From NCBI RefSeq assembly GCF_001974875.1, contig NZ_MTQD01000001.1:372001-436000 (forward strand): a stretch of 64,000 nt of DNA, written 5' to 3'. The notes under the pieces were generated by a model that saw only the letters and a program-made list of their open reading frames with translations, did not search any database and was not told where the DNA came from. This document shows positions 18,612 to 26,535 of this stretch, piece by piece. The translations under genes were made by a program, and so were the position numbers. The number at the start of each line of letters is the position of its first letter. Positions within the stretch are counted from its first letter, which is position 1. Origin of the DNA: Pseudoalteromonas sp. EB27. Its GTDB lineage: Bacteria > Pseudomonadota > Gammaproteobacteria > Enterobacterales > Alteromonadaceae.

Positions 18612-19754
18612 GTGAAGTGTGTGAGCAACCCTACCCCAGACTATGAAAAATTAGCCCTGCAAATAAAAACCTGGGGACAAGAGCTTGGTTTTAGCGAAGT
18701 AGGTATTACTGATATTGACCTATCTAAGCACGAAGCCCAACTCCAACGCTGGCTTAATGCTGGCTACCACGGCTCGATGGATTATATGGCTGCTCACGGC
18801 ATGAAACGCGCTCGCCCTGCTGAATTAGTACCTGGTACGCAGCGTGTAGTCTCTGTAAAAATGAACTACCTCCCACCTGATGCAGGCTTTGCAAAAACCT
18901 TAAAAAATAAAGAAAAAGCATACATCAGCCGCTATGCACTGGGTCGTGATTACCATAAATTAATGCGTAATCGTTTAAAAAAACTAGGTCAAAAAATAGA
19001 ACAAGAAATTGGCGAATATGGCTTTAGGCCTTTTGTCGATTCAGCTCCTGTACTTGAACGTCAACTCGCTGAAAAAGCCGGTTTAGGTTGGCGTGGTAAG
19101 CATTCTTTATTAATTAATCAAGAAGCAGGATCGTGGTTTTTTTTAGGCGAGCTATTTATTGATTTACCTCTACCAATAGATGCAGAGAACACCTTTGAGG
19201 GATGCGGTAAATGCGTTGCTTGTATTACTCTTTGCCCAACAGGTGCAATTGTAGAGCCTTACGTTGTTGATGCACGTAAATGCATATCGTACTTAACGAT
19301 AGAACACCAAGGACCCATACCCGAACAATACCGAACTTTATTAGGCAACCGCATTTATGGCTGTGATGATTGCCAGTTGGTATGCCCTTGGAATCGTTAT
19401 GGACAAATAACGGATGAAAATGACTTTCATCCCCGTACTCAATTAAAAAATAAAGATTTACTTGCGCTGTTTGCTTGGGATGAGCCTACATTTTTAAAAA
19501 ATACCGAAGGCAGCCCTATTCGTCGCATAGGTCACGAACGTTGGTTACGTAATTTAGCAGTTGGTTTAGGTAATGCAGAGTTCAGCCCCGCTATTATTAA
19601 TGCCCTACAAGATAAAAGCCAAATATGCAGCGAACTTGTTTTAGAGCATATTGAATGGGCACTTGCTCAGCAAAACGATAAACAACGATTACAAATTCGT
19701 AAAACAGCTAGGTTAATTAGAATTGTAGAAAAAGGCTTACCAAGGGATGCATAG
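18612..19754 (+). CDS. queG: Epoxyqueuosine reductase
   Basis: This enzyme catalyses the last step of queuosine synthesis, reducing epoxyqueuosine to queuosine in tRNA using a cobalamin cofactor and two 4Fe-4S clusters. It has 380 residues. The ferredoxin-like cluster motifs CGKCVACITLCPTGAI and CDDCQLVCPWNRY are intact, and DARKC supplies another cysteine. A HEAT-like C-terminal segment follows. The start is GTG at 18612 or, equally plausibly, GTG at 18621. The usual neighbours nnr/tsaE are absent. Confidence 0.97.
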   Translation: MKCVSNPTPDYEKLALQIKTWGQELGFSEVGITDIDLSKHEAQLQRWLNAGYHGSMDYMAAHGMKRARPAELVPGTQRVVSVKMNYLPPDAGFAKTLKNKEKAYISRYALGRDYHKLMRNRLKKLGQKIEQEIGEYGFRPFVDSAPVLERQLAEKAGLGWRGKHSLLINQEAGSWFFLGELFIDLPLPIDAENTFEGCGKCVACITLCPTGAIVEPYVVDARKCISYLTIEHQGPIPEQYRTLLGNRIYGCDDCQLVCPWNRYGQITDENDFHPRTQLKNKDLLALFAWDEPTFLKNTEGSPIRRIGHERWLRNLAVGLGNAEFSPAIINALQDKSQICSELVLEHIEWALAQQNDKQRLQIRKTARLIRIVEKGLPRDA

Positions 19755-19788
19755 CACCGCTTAAGTAAACCTTTATATTGCGAAGTAA

Positions 19789-20916
19789 CTAGTTTTTCAA
19801 AAGTAACGATAGATCTTGTTCTATCTCTGTAAAGGCTGCTTTGACTTGTTTAACAGACTCTTCTCTTGCTACTGAGTTTTGGATAGTTTCATCTACTTTT
19901 TTATAAATAAACACCTCCTGATCTTCATCCAGTCCCATTGATGGGATACGTTCTTCGAGCTCTTCTTGTAACTGTTTAAACACTTTTTCGTTGTTTTGAC
20001 GGTTTTCATTCAACAAGCTAATTAAGCTATGAAACTTACTATGAACAGTACTTGCTACGGCATTAAGTTTTGCTCGTTGTGATTCAAGCATTTTCTTGGT
20101 CATGATGGCGCGTAGCTGCTGCTCGGTAACACTGACAATAAAACATACGTGGTCGCGTATACGGCCATGCTTATCAGGGTCATGATCGGGCATATTTAAA
20201 ATAAGTAAGCTAATCAATTCATAGTTAACTAAAATTCGGTGCGAAAACTCATGTAAGCGCCCTTTGTTTTTCAGCATTTCAAATAGCTCCACCACAATAG
20301 GTGAACACACGCCGTTTAGTGCAAAGTGGCTAATTTCATTATTTTCTCTAAATTCTACATTGCTTTGTAAATCAAAAGACTGAAGGCAATCTACAAGCGC
20401 TTTACCTAGCTCTTGAGGGTCGTTAATAAAGCCTATGTTTTCAACGTAGTTAACTATCTGCCCCATTTCACTGCTGTTAGCCATGGCATTAAATGCAGTT
20501 GATGTAGCATCTTCAACTTGCTTTTCAAGGCTTTGTTTTTCAACAAGTACTTGGTTTAAATTTTTAAGCTTTGACTTAAGTTCATCATGGCCAAAGGGTT
20601 TTACAATATAGTCTTCTGCACCAACCGAGTAGCCTTCCATGCGCTCTTCAACTGTGCCGCGAGCAGAAACAAACATAACAATAATGTGTGCTGTATTTGG
20701 GTTTGCTTTAAGTGCCTTACATACTTCATAGCCGTTCATTTGCGGCATACTTACGTCGAGCAATATAACCTGAGGCATATAGCCCTCAACCATGTTTAAA
20801 CACTCAGGACCATTCGTTGCTACTTGTAATTCAAAATCAAGATCCTCTAAAATTTCCTCAATAATTTCAAGGTTAAAGGGTTCGTCATCAACGGCAAGTA
20901 TTTTAGTTAAGGCCAT
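19789..20916 (-). CDS. Response regulator with a non-DNA-binding C-terminal domain
   Basis: A 375-residue protein. An N-terminal receiver occupies about residues 5-120, with the acidic pocket VDDE, the phospho-acceptor D54 in ILLDVSMPQMNG, and the lysine in YIVKPFG. The remaining 250 residues are unassigned and contain coiled-coil-like helical stretches (about 120-150 and 290-370). No helix-turn-helix, GGDEF or HD motif is visible. It lies 52 bases downstream of a hybrid kinase on the same strand, so the two are probably partners. An output through protein contact is inferred. Confidence 0.88.
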   Translation of the reverse strand: MALTKILAVDDEPFNLEIIEEILEDLDFELQVATNGPECLNMVEGYMPQVILLDVSMPQMNGYEVCKALKANPNTAHIIVMFVSARGTVEERMEGYSVGAEDYIVKPFGHDELKSKLKNLNQVLVEKQSLEKQVEDATSTAFNAMANSSEMGQIVNYVENIGFINDPQELGKALVDCLQSFDLQSNVEFRENNEISHFALNGVCSPIVVELFEMLKNKGRLHEFSHRILVNYELISLLILNMPDHDPDKHGRIRDHVCFIVSVTEQQLRAIMTKKMLESQRAKLNAVASTVHSKFHSLISLLNENRQNNEKVFKQLQEELEERIPSMGLDEDQEVFIYKKVDETIQNSVAREESVKQVKAAFTEIEQDLSLLLKN

Positions 20917-20968
20917 AATTTATCATCCATTCAAATTCTCAAAAAGTTACTTGGCTTGCCAAAAAAAA

Positions 20969-22963
20969 TTAATTACTGTGTTGTATTAATTGATCTTCAG
21001 CCAAATGATCATCTAGATTTATTTCTAATGGCACCTGTATAGATATAGTTGCACCACCATTTTCGTTGTTACGTGCAGTGATCTCACCTTGGTGTAAAGA
21101 TACAAACTCTCTACACAAGGCAAGACCGAGCCCTGTACCACCAGCACCGCTATTTGTTTTACTGCTTTGTACAAACTTAGTAAAAATATGCTCTAGTTCA
21201 TCTTCAGGTATACCGACCCCATTATCGGTAACCTTTATAGTAGCAAGCTTATTATCTGACTCTAAATTTACCCGTATTTTACTTTTTGGTTCGCTAAATT
21301 TAAGTGCATTACCTAATACGTTTCGAAGTAACTGATTTATTTGCTCTTCATCACATTGCGCAATTACAGGTAATGGCTGCGCGGTAAATACAATCTCAAT
21401 TTCTTTTTCCATTGCCGTACCAGATACATCATCAATACTTGTTTTAATGATGTTCGATAAATTATATGGACGAGGATTAAATGGAAACTTACCCACATCT
21501 AGCTTAGATAGGTCGAGTAAATTATTTAGTAGCGACAGTAAACGCTCGCCACTACTCTCTATGCGAGATAGGTATTTAATGAGTTTTTCTTTTGCAAAAT
21601 CTCCAGCATCTAATTTACTTAGACCAAAACGAGAAAAGCTTAAAATAGAGTGCATTGGTGTACGAAGTTCATGCGACATATTAGCTAAAAACTCTGATTT
21701 ACTTAAGTTTGCAGCCTCAGCCACATTTTTAGCGTGCTCGAGTTGTGAAGTACGTGCTCTTACTTGCTCTTCAAGGATATCTTTTGCTTCAAGTAGTAAA
21801 TCTTCTTTTTGCTTAAGGTGAGTTACATTTTTAAATATTACGGCAAGTGCTATTTCGCCATGGTGATCTATCTCATTAAAAGATCCCACCAACGGTATAT
21901 ATCCCCCTGCTGTTTTAGATAAACGTAAGTCGCAGCTAAATTGGCGATTACTATTTAATGTCGAAATTTTATCTTTAATACCTAACGTTGAATCATCATC
22001 TAAAAAGTTAAATACTGACTTACCTTCGAGTTCGTTAAACGGTAAATTAAATAGTTTTAAACAAGCATCATTAGCTTCTATTACCCTACCGCATTTCTCA
22101 AACAACATAATTGCATCGGGCGTATGCTTATAAATAACCTGGAGTAGACTGTCTTTTTCAATCAGGGCATCAACTGTATCTTGTAGCCTTTCAACAAGTT
22201 CTGCGTTATGGCGTTTTAATAACTCTGTTTGCCATAATTTATGTATTGATTGTAATAGTGAGCTGTCGTTCAGTGGCTTAATAAGTACGTCTTCTACACC
22301 TTGACGAATAGCTTCAATCATCGAAACTTGATCGGGACGTGAGGTAAATAATAAGCAGCGGCAATGTGGTTGCGTTACTTTTAAGTTTGAAAAAATTTCT
22401 AAACCTGTTCCGTCATCTAAAACAAAATCGCTTATCAGTATATCGATTTGCTTTTCTTTAGTAATTTCTAAAGCTTCTGCGGAGGTGGTTGCTGTATGAG
22501 TCTCTATATGAGCACCGATTAAGCTATTTTTCATTTTTTCGAGGCGCTCAGGAACATGATCGACGAGTAAAATAGCGGGTAATTGCAAAATATGATTAGA
22601 GCCTAATTCTAGTAGGCTTTCTAAAAGAGAAGTAATTTCTTTATTAGAAAAAAACGGGTAGATCACGGTTGCGTCAGGCGCAGCATGATTTAGCTCACTA
22701 AATGCAGTTAGTTGCTCACCACTTTCAGCTTTTGGAGCAAGTAACATAAAACGCTCTTGCGCTACTTCACTAACAAGGGATTTTATAGAATCAACAGGCA
22801 CACCATGGGCAACAACAACTAAGTCGTAGTTGCCTATATTGGTATACATGTCTAGCATGCTGAAATGAATTAATTCGACTTCACATCCTATTAATTCTAA
22901 AAGCACTTTCACACGCATTGCGATGATACTGCTACTATCAACAATTAATATTTTTCGAATCAT
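20969..22963 (-). CDS. Hybrid sensor histidine kinase with two N-terminal receivers and a PAS domain
   Basis: A cytoplasmic kinase of 664 residues. In order: a degenerate receiver (about 2-125) whose acceptor region reads LVVVAHG instead of an aspartate, a second receiver (about 128-250) with an aspartate in ILISDFVL, a PAS domain (about 275-385), a coiled coil, HisKA with FLANMSHELRTPMHSI, and HATPase_c with N-box LRNVLGNALKFSE and DNGVGIPEDEL. I chose ATG 22963; an upstream in-frame TTG would add five residues. No transmembrane segments are seen. It pairs with the adjacent response regulator. Confidence 0.93.
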   Translation of the reverse strand: MIRKILIVDSSSIIAMRVKVLLELIGCEVELIHFSMLDMYTNIGNYDLVVVAHGVPVDSIKSLVSEVAQERFMLLAPKAESGEQLTAFSELNHAAPDATVIYPFFSNKEITSLLESLLELGSNHILQLPAILLVDHVPERLEKMKNSLIGAHIETHTATTSAEALEITKEKQIDILISDFVLDDGTGLEIFSNLKVTQPHCRCLLFTSRPDQVSMIEAIRQGVEDVLIKPLNDSSLLQSIHKLWQTELLKRHNAELVERLQDTVDALIEKDSLLQVIYKHTPDAIMLFEKCGRVIEANDACLKLFNLPFNELEGKSVFNFLDDDSTLGIKDKISTLNSNRQFSCDLRLSKTAGGYIPLVGSFNEIDHHGEIALAVIFKNVTHLKQKEDLLLEAKDILEEQVRARTSQLEHAKNVAEAANLSKSEFLANMSHELRTPMHSILSFSRFGLSKLDAGDFAKEKLIKYLSRIESSGERLLSLLNNLLDLSKLDVGKFPFNPRPYNLSNIIKTSIDDVSGTAMEKEIEIVFTAQPLPVIAQCDEEQINQLLRNVLGNALKFSEPKSKIRVNLESDNKLATIKVTDNGVGIPEDELEHIFTKFVQSSKTNSGAGGTGLGLALCREFVSLHQGEITARNNENGGATISIQVPLEINLDDHLAEDQLIQHSN

Positions 22964-23082
22964 CAAGCTACACTTCAAATTAATAAACTTAATATGTTAA
23001 TAGCGTAGTCTATTTTTCTTTAATTGGCATAAACCCTTCGTCTTATTTTGTAAAAAAATATTACAGCATTATGAAAAATAAT

Positions 23083-23571
23083 TTATTCCAAATGTTTTCC
23101 AAAAATAGTAAGGCTATACGCCTTATCATCCATTATTGCAACACTTGGCAACTCGCCCCATATTGCAAAATCAAAATGTTTAAACAATTTAACACTCGGT
23201 AAGTTATGACTAAAAATAAAACCGAGTAATACCTTAATATGTAGTTGCTTAGCTTGTGTTTGGGCAAATATCATCAGCTTTTTACCAAGCCCTTTACCTT
23301 GTGCTTTACTGGTAATATAAATGCTCATTTCTACTGTGCCATCGTAAGCAGGACGGCCATAAAACGATTTATAGCTCACCCAAGCAAGTACTTGGTTATT
23401 TTCGCAATAAACGTAAATAGGCCTTTTATCGTTATGGCTATTAAACCAGTCACGCTTTTCGTCAACGGTCACTTCTTCGGTATCTGCAGTTACCATTCGC
23501 CCTGCAATAGTTTCGTTGTAAATGGCTACAATTTCTTTAAGATCATTAATAGTTGCTAAACGGATTGTCAT
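23083..23571 (-). CDS. GNAT N-acetyltransferase, MnaT/phosphinothricin-acetyltransferase-like
   Basis: A 162-residue GNAT-fold acetyltransferase. The opening IRLATINDLKEIVAIYNETI and the acetyl-CoA loop AQGKGLGKKLMIFA near residue 90 mark the family, and VEMSIYI precedes the loop as in the MnaT/PAT group. Members acetylate the alpha-amino group of amino acids such as methionine or analogues. The exact substrate here is not predictable. It is monocistronic and divergent from the glutathione peroxidase gene. Confidence 0.88.
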   Translation of the reverse strand: MTIRLATINDLKEIVAIYNETIAGRMVTADTEEVTVDEKRDWFNSHNDKRPIYVYCENNQVLAWVSYKSFYGRPAYDGTVEMSIYITSKAQGKGLGKKLMIFAQTQAKQLHIKVLLGFIFSHNLPSVKLFKHFDFAIWGELPSVAIMDDKAYSLTIFGKHLE

Positions 23572-23652
23572 AGGTCATTTGGGGGTTGATCAATTTGTTC
23601 CATATTAGCGTATGATTATCAAATCAAACAATCGTAAATTTTAGGTAATGTA

Positions 23653-24228
23653 ATGCTAAAAAAAATTATAATAGGATTAATGGCTTTATTTATTAATGCT
23701 TCACTCCAAGCTGAAACATCATCAACTATTAACCAAACCTCTGCCCAAGACTGTCAAGATTTTACTAATATAGATATGCGAAAGCTTCGCTCAAAAGAAT
23801 CGATTAACTTGTGCAAATTCAAAAATAAGCCTTTATTAATAGTAAACACGGCGAGTAATTGTGGGTTTACACCTCAATTTAAAGGCCTTGAAGCATTATA
23901 TCAACAATACAAAGATCAAGGTTTAGTCGTATTAGGGTTCCCCTCTGATGACTTTTTTCAAGAAGAAGATAATGAAAAAGAAACAGCAAAAGTATGCTTT
24001 GTAAACTATGGTGTAACTTTTCCCATGTTTGCCACCAGTAAAGTTCGTGGTAGCGAAGCAAATCCAATTTTTAAATATTTGAATGAGCAAACTAGCTCTC
24101 CAAATTGGAACTTTTATAAATACTTAGTGTCTGCTGATCGTAAAACAATTTTACGGTTTAACAGTAAAGTGGCACCTAATTCAGAGCAAATGATTACTGC
24201 AATTGAAACTGTGTTTTCTAATAAATAA
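23653..24228 (+). CDS. Glutathione peroxidase, periplasmic form
   Basis: A 191-residue thiol peroxidase of the GPx family. A signal peptide (MLKKIIIGLMALFINASLQA) directs it to the periplasm, unlike cytosolic BtuE. The peroxidatic cysteine lies in NTASNCGFTPQ, the tetrad glutamine in FFQEED, and the Trp-Asn pair in NWNFYKY. The usual FPCNQF motif is FPSDDF here, so that cysteine is lost, but a downstream cysteine (KVCFVNYGV) is in place to act as resolving residue. Export suggests protection of the envelope from lipid or organic hydroperoxides. Confidence 0.93.
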   Translation: MLKKIIIGLMALFINASLQAETSSTINQTSAQDCQDFTNIDMRKLRSKESINLCKFKNKPLLIVNTASNCGFTPQFKGLEALYQQYKDQGLVVLGFPSDDFFQEEDNEKETAKVCFVNYGVTFPMFATSKVRGSEANPIFKYLNEQTSSPNWNFYKYLVSADRKTILRFNSKVAPNSEQMITAIETVFSNK

Positions 24229-24314
24229 GTTTATACTGGTACAATTAGTTGAAACTAACTAGAATGACATTTCAATTCGGTTAAAAAAACACCACATTAT
24301 ATTCGGGAGATTTT

Positions 24315-24596
24315 ATGACAGTAGCAAGCGCACGACACATACTTGTAGACAGTGAAGCACAATGTTTAGACTTAAAAACAAAAATTGAGCAAGGCGAAGA
24401 CTTTGCTGAATTAGCAAAAGCACATTCTAATTGTCCTTCAGGTCAGGATGGCGGTGCTCTTGGTGAGTTTGGCCCTGGTATGATGGTTCCAGAGTTTGAT
24501 AAAGTTGTATTTTCTGCGCCAATTAATCAAGTACAAGGCCCTGTACAAACTCAATTTGGTTATCATTTACTTGAAGTTACTAGCCGTTCAGAATAA
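24315..24596 (+). CDS. ppiC: Parvulin-type peptidyl-prolyl cis-trans isomerase
   Basis: A 93-residue single-domain parvulin, the same length as E. coli PpiC. Conserved segments are ARHILVDSE, FAELAKAHSNCPSGQDGGALGEF, MVPEFDKVVFS and TQFGYHLLEV, including the active-site His and Cys of the family. It has no signal peptide and acts as a cytoplasmic prolyl isomerase. GGGAG lies upstream at proper spacing. A terminator follows at 24626-24649. Confidence 0.96.
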   Translation: MTVASARHILVDSEAQCLDLKTKIEQGEDFAELAKAHSNCPSGQDGGALGEFGPGMMVPEFDKVVFSAPINQVQGPVQTQFGYHLLEVTSRSE

Positions 24597-24625
24597 ATTT
24601 AACTGTACTGTAAGTAACATTTGAT

Positions 24626-24649
24626 AAAAGCCGCTTATGCGGCTTTTTT
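24626..24649 (+). terminator. Rho-independent terminator after ppiC
   Basis: AAAAGCCGC pairs with GCGGCTTTT around the loop TTAT, followed by more T residues. It ends the ppiC transcript. It also overlaps the in-frame ATG at 24637 of the next gene, which argues against that start. Confidence 0.9.
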
Positions 24650-24660
24650 ATGGAGTAATT

Positions 24661-25239
24661 ATGCAATTAATTGGTTCTGTACCTTCACCTTACGTACGCC
24701 GAATTAGAATTTGGGCGCAAGAAAACGACTGCAAGCTAGAACTTGTAAGTTTAGACATATTTTCTGATCAAGACCGCCCTACCATGGCCAGTAAAAACCC
24801 GGCTCGAAAAATCCCGATTTTGGTAGATGGTGACTTAACACTTAGCGACTCTAATTCTATATTGCGTTATTTACTTGAAAAAACAGGTCAGCCAAAACTA
24901 ACGTGGCCTCAAGAGCACTTACTTACAACTATAAATGCCTGTAACGATTCGTTAGTAGAAATGGTGTTGTGTAAACGTTCTGGATTTGACACCAAAAGCG
25001 ATAAATTATTTTTTAATCTGCAAAACGAACGTATTGAGCAAACATTGAGCTTTTTGAATTCTCATTTAAGCGATGAAGAATTTAAAGGCTGTGAATACCT
25101 CAACATCAGTTTATACTGCCTGCTTGATTGGATTTGCTTTCGCGAATTGGCTGACTTTAGTCAGCATTCAGCGCTTGTTGCTTTTCATAAGCAATATGGT
25201 GAGCGCCAAGCAGCAATAGACACTAATCCTCGTCACTAA
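24661..25239 (+). CDS. Glutathione S-transferase-like protein
   Basis: A 192-residue GST-fold protein. The N-terminal thioredoxin-like domain begins MQLIGSVPSPYVRRIRIWA and carries the glutathione-binding segment KIPILVDGDLTLSDSNSILRYL (Pro-Ile then Ser). A helical C-terminal domain follows. ATG 24661 is preferred over ATG 24637 because GGAG precedes it and the earlier ATG lies inside the ppiC terminator. The reaction and substrate are not predictable. It is probably co-transcribed with the next gene, 17 bases away. Confidence 0.88.
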   Translation: MQLIGSVPSPYVRRIRIWAQENDCKLELVSLDIFSDQDRPTMASKNPARKIPILVDGDLTLSDSNSILRYLLEKTGQPKLTWPQEHLLTTINACNDSLVEMVLCKRSGFDTKSDKLFFNLQNERIEQTLSFLNSHLSDEEFKGCEYLNISLYCLLDWICFRELADFSQHSALVAFHKQYGERQAAIDTNPRH

Positions 25240-25256
25240 TTTAAAAGGGTAAACAC

Positions 25257-25607
25257 ATGAGCGATATCGAAATTGAATCACAACTAGTTAGCTTCGTAGA
25301 AAAAGTACGTGTTAGCGAAGTAATTTGGGCACTTGGTGCAGAAGATAATGGCTTTGTAGTGTGCGATTCTAACCAATTTGACGAAACTGACGTACTACTG
25401 CTTTGGGAAAGTGAAGCAGCAGCTAAAGCACAGTGTAAAGAAGAGTGGAAAGATTACAGTCCAGTAGAAATCAACCTTGATGAATTTTTAGATGCATGGG
25501 TTGAAGACTTAAATGAAGATAATGCACTTGTTGGTATTAACTGGAATGATGACCAAGTATGTGCAGAAATTGAGCCTACAGGTTTAGCTCGAGCATTGAG
25601 TGAATAA
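25257..25607 (+). CDS. DUF2750-family protein
   Basis: A 116-residue acidic cytoplasmic protein. The pattern EVIWALGAEDNGFVVC, LLLWESEAAAKAQC, EEWKDYSPVEINLDEFLDAWVEDL and LVGINW agrees with the DUF2750 family as I remember it. Function is unknown. There is no signal peptide or membrane segment. It follows the GST-like gene closely, so the two are likely an operon. Confidence 0.75.
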   Translation: MSDIEIESQLVSFVEKVRVSEVIWALGAEDNGFVVCDSNQFDETDVLLLWESEAAAKAQCKEEWKDYSPVEINLDEFLDAWVEDLNEDNALVGINWNDDQVCAEIEPTGLARALSE

Positions 25608-25640
25608 TACTTTATACGCTTTGCGTTAAAAGCGAATAAA

Positions 25641-25669
25641 ACCCGACTAGCATCTATTGCTAGTTGGGT
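25641..25669. repeat. Hairpin between the DUF2750 and integrase-like genes
   Basis: ACCCGACTAGCA (25641-25652) pairs with TGCTAGTTGGGT (25658-25669), with one G-T pair and a 5-base loop. No strong T run follows on either strand, so it is a poor classical terminator. It lies 38 bases upstream of the integrase-like gene. Confidence 0.5.
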
Positions 25670-25706
25670 ATAAAATAAAACACATCATTATTTTCAAGGT
25701 ATTACG

Positions 25707-26387
25707 TTGAAAACCCATCTTGGTCGCCGTCCCTTTTCCGCCATGGAATTGCACACCCTTTATAATGGATATATATACGGTGATTTTAAAGTTGCACGAG
25801 AGCAACCAAAACACTGGCACTTTTGGCTCCCTTTAATTGCATATTATAGCGGTGCTTATAGCGATGAGATTGGTTACTTAACGCTTGATGATCTGTCTCT
25901 TGAAAAAAATGTCTTATGTTTTAATTTTTATACCCACGGTAAAATTAAACCTCGTTTAGTTCCAGTACATCAAGCTCTTATAAATGCTGGATTTAATGAA
26001 TATATAACATTCATCAAATCGCAAAACCAACACCGATTAATGTTCGACTTACCCGCTAAAACTGGCAGGTACAGTGAAAAAGTACGTATTTGGTTTTCAG
26101 GTGAAGGTGAGCGTGCCGGTTACCTGCAAAAATGTGATATACCAAACGTAGATCAACTCGGTATGAAAACAGCAATAAGCAGTCTTCGTCTTAACTTTGA
26201 GCAACAAGTGCGTATATACGCCCTGCAAGCTAACTCTAAAGACACATTTAATTATTTAATGGGCTTTAACGAGTATCCACATGATGTGTTTAGCGATACT
26301 CACTTATTAAATACCGTTGTCCAACAAATACTTATTATTAACTCACACCTGCATTGGCAGCGTTTTATAACACGCGAAAGCCACTGA
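25707..26387 (+). CDS. Tyrosine-recombinase-like protein lacking catalytic residues
   Basis: A 226-residue protein that aligns with the catalytic domain of phage-type integrases. HFWLPLIAYYSGAYSDEIGYLTLDDL corresponds to the segment with the first catalytic Arg, KIKPRLVPVHQALINAGFNEY to the conserved beta-hairpin/R-L-V-P-I-H region, and YLMGF to LMGH. The first Arg is Y51, the HxxRH box reads SSLRLN (only R161 remains), the LMGH histidine is F187, and no nucleophilic tyrosine is evident. The N-terminal SAM-like DNA-binding domain is missing. The frame is intact, so it may be a domesticated DNA-binding protein. No phage genes are nearby. Start uncertain (TTG/ATG region near 25707). Confidence 0.68.
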   Translation: MKTHLGRRPFSAMELHTLYNGYIYGDFKVAREQPKHWHFWLPLIAYYSGAYSDEIGYLTLDDLSLEKNVLCFNFYTHGKIKPRLVPVHQALINAGFNEYITFIKSQNQHRLMFDLPAKTGRYSEKVRIWFSGEGERAGYLQKCDIPNVDQLGMKTAISSLRLNFEQQVRIYALQANSKDTFNYLMGFNEYPHDVFSDTHLLNTVVQQILIINSHLHWQRFITRESH

Positions 26388-26535
26388 CAAACTTTGTTAC
26401 TATTTCCCTTTAAAGTCACCGTTATAATCAATTACTCTATTTAAAAAAACTGTTAGGATATCTAACCCCCTAATTATATGAGCATAAAAAAGCCTATTTA
26501 GGGTAGTTTCTAACAACAACAATCTAGGGATCACT

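Noticed and set aside
24637..24660. ATG 24637 as the start of the GST-like gene
   Set aside because: It lies inside the ppiC terminator hairpin, while ATG 24661 has GGAG at proper spacing and matches the family start.
25707..26387. Integrase as the sign of a prophage or genomic island
   Set aside because: No tRNA target, attachment-site repeats or phage/mobile genes are nearby, and the catalytic residues are missing.
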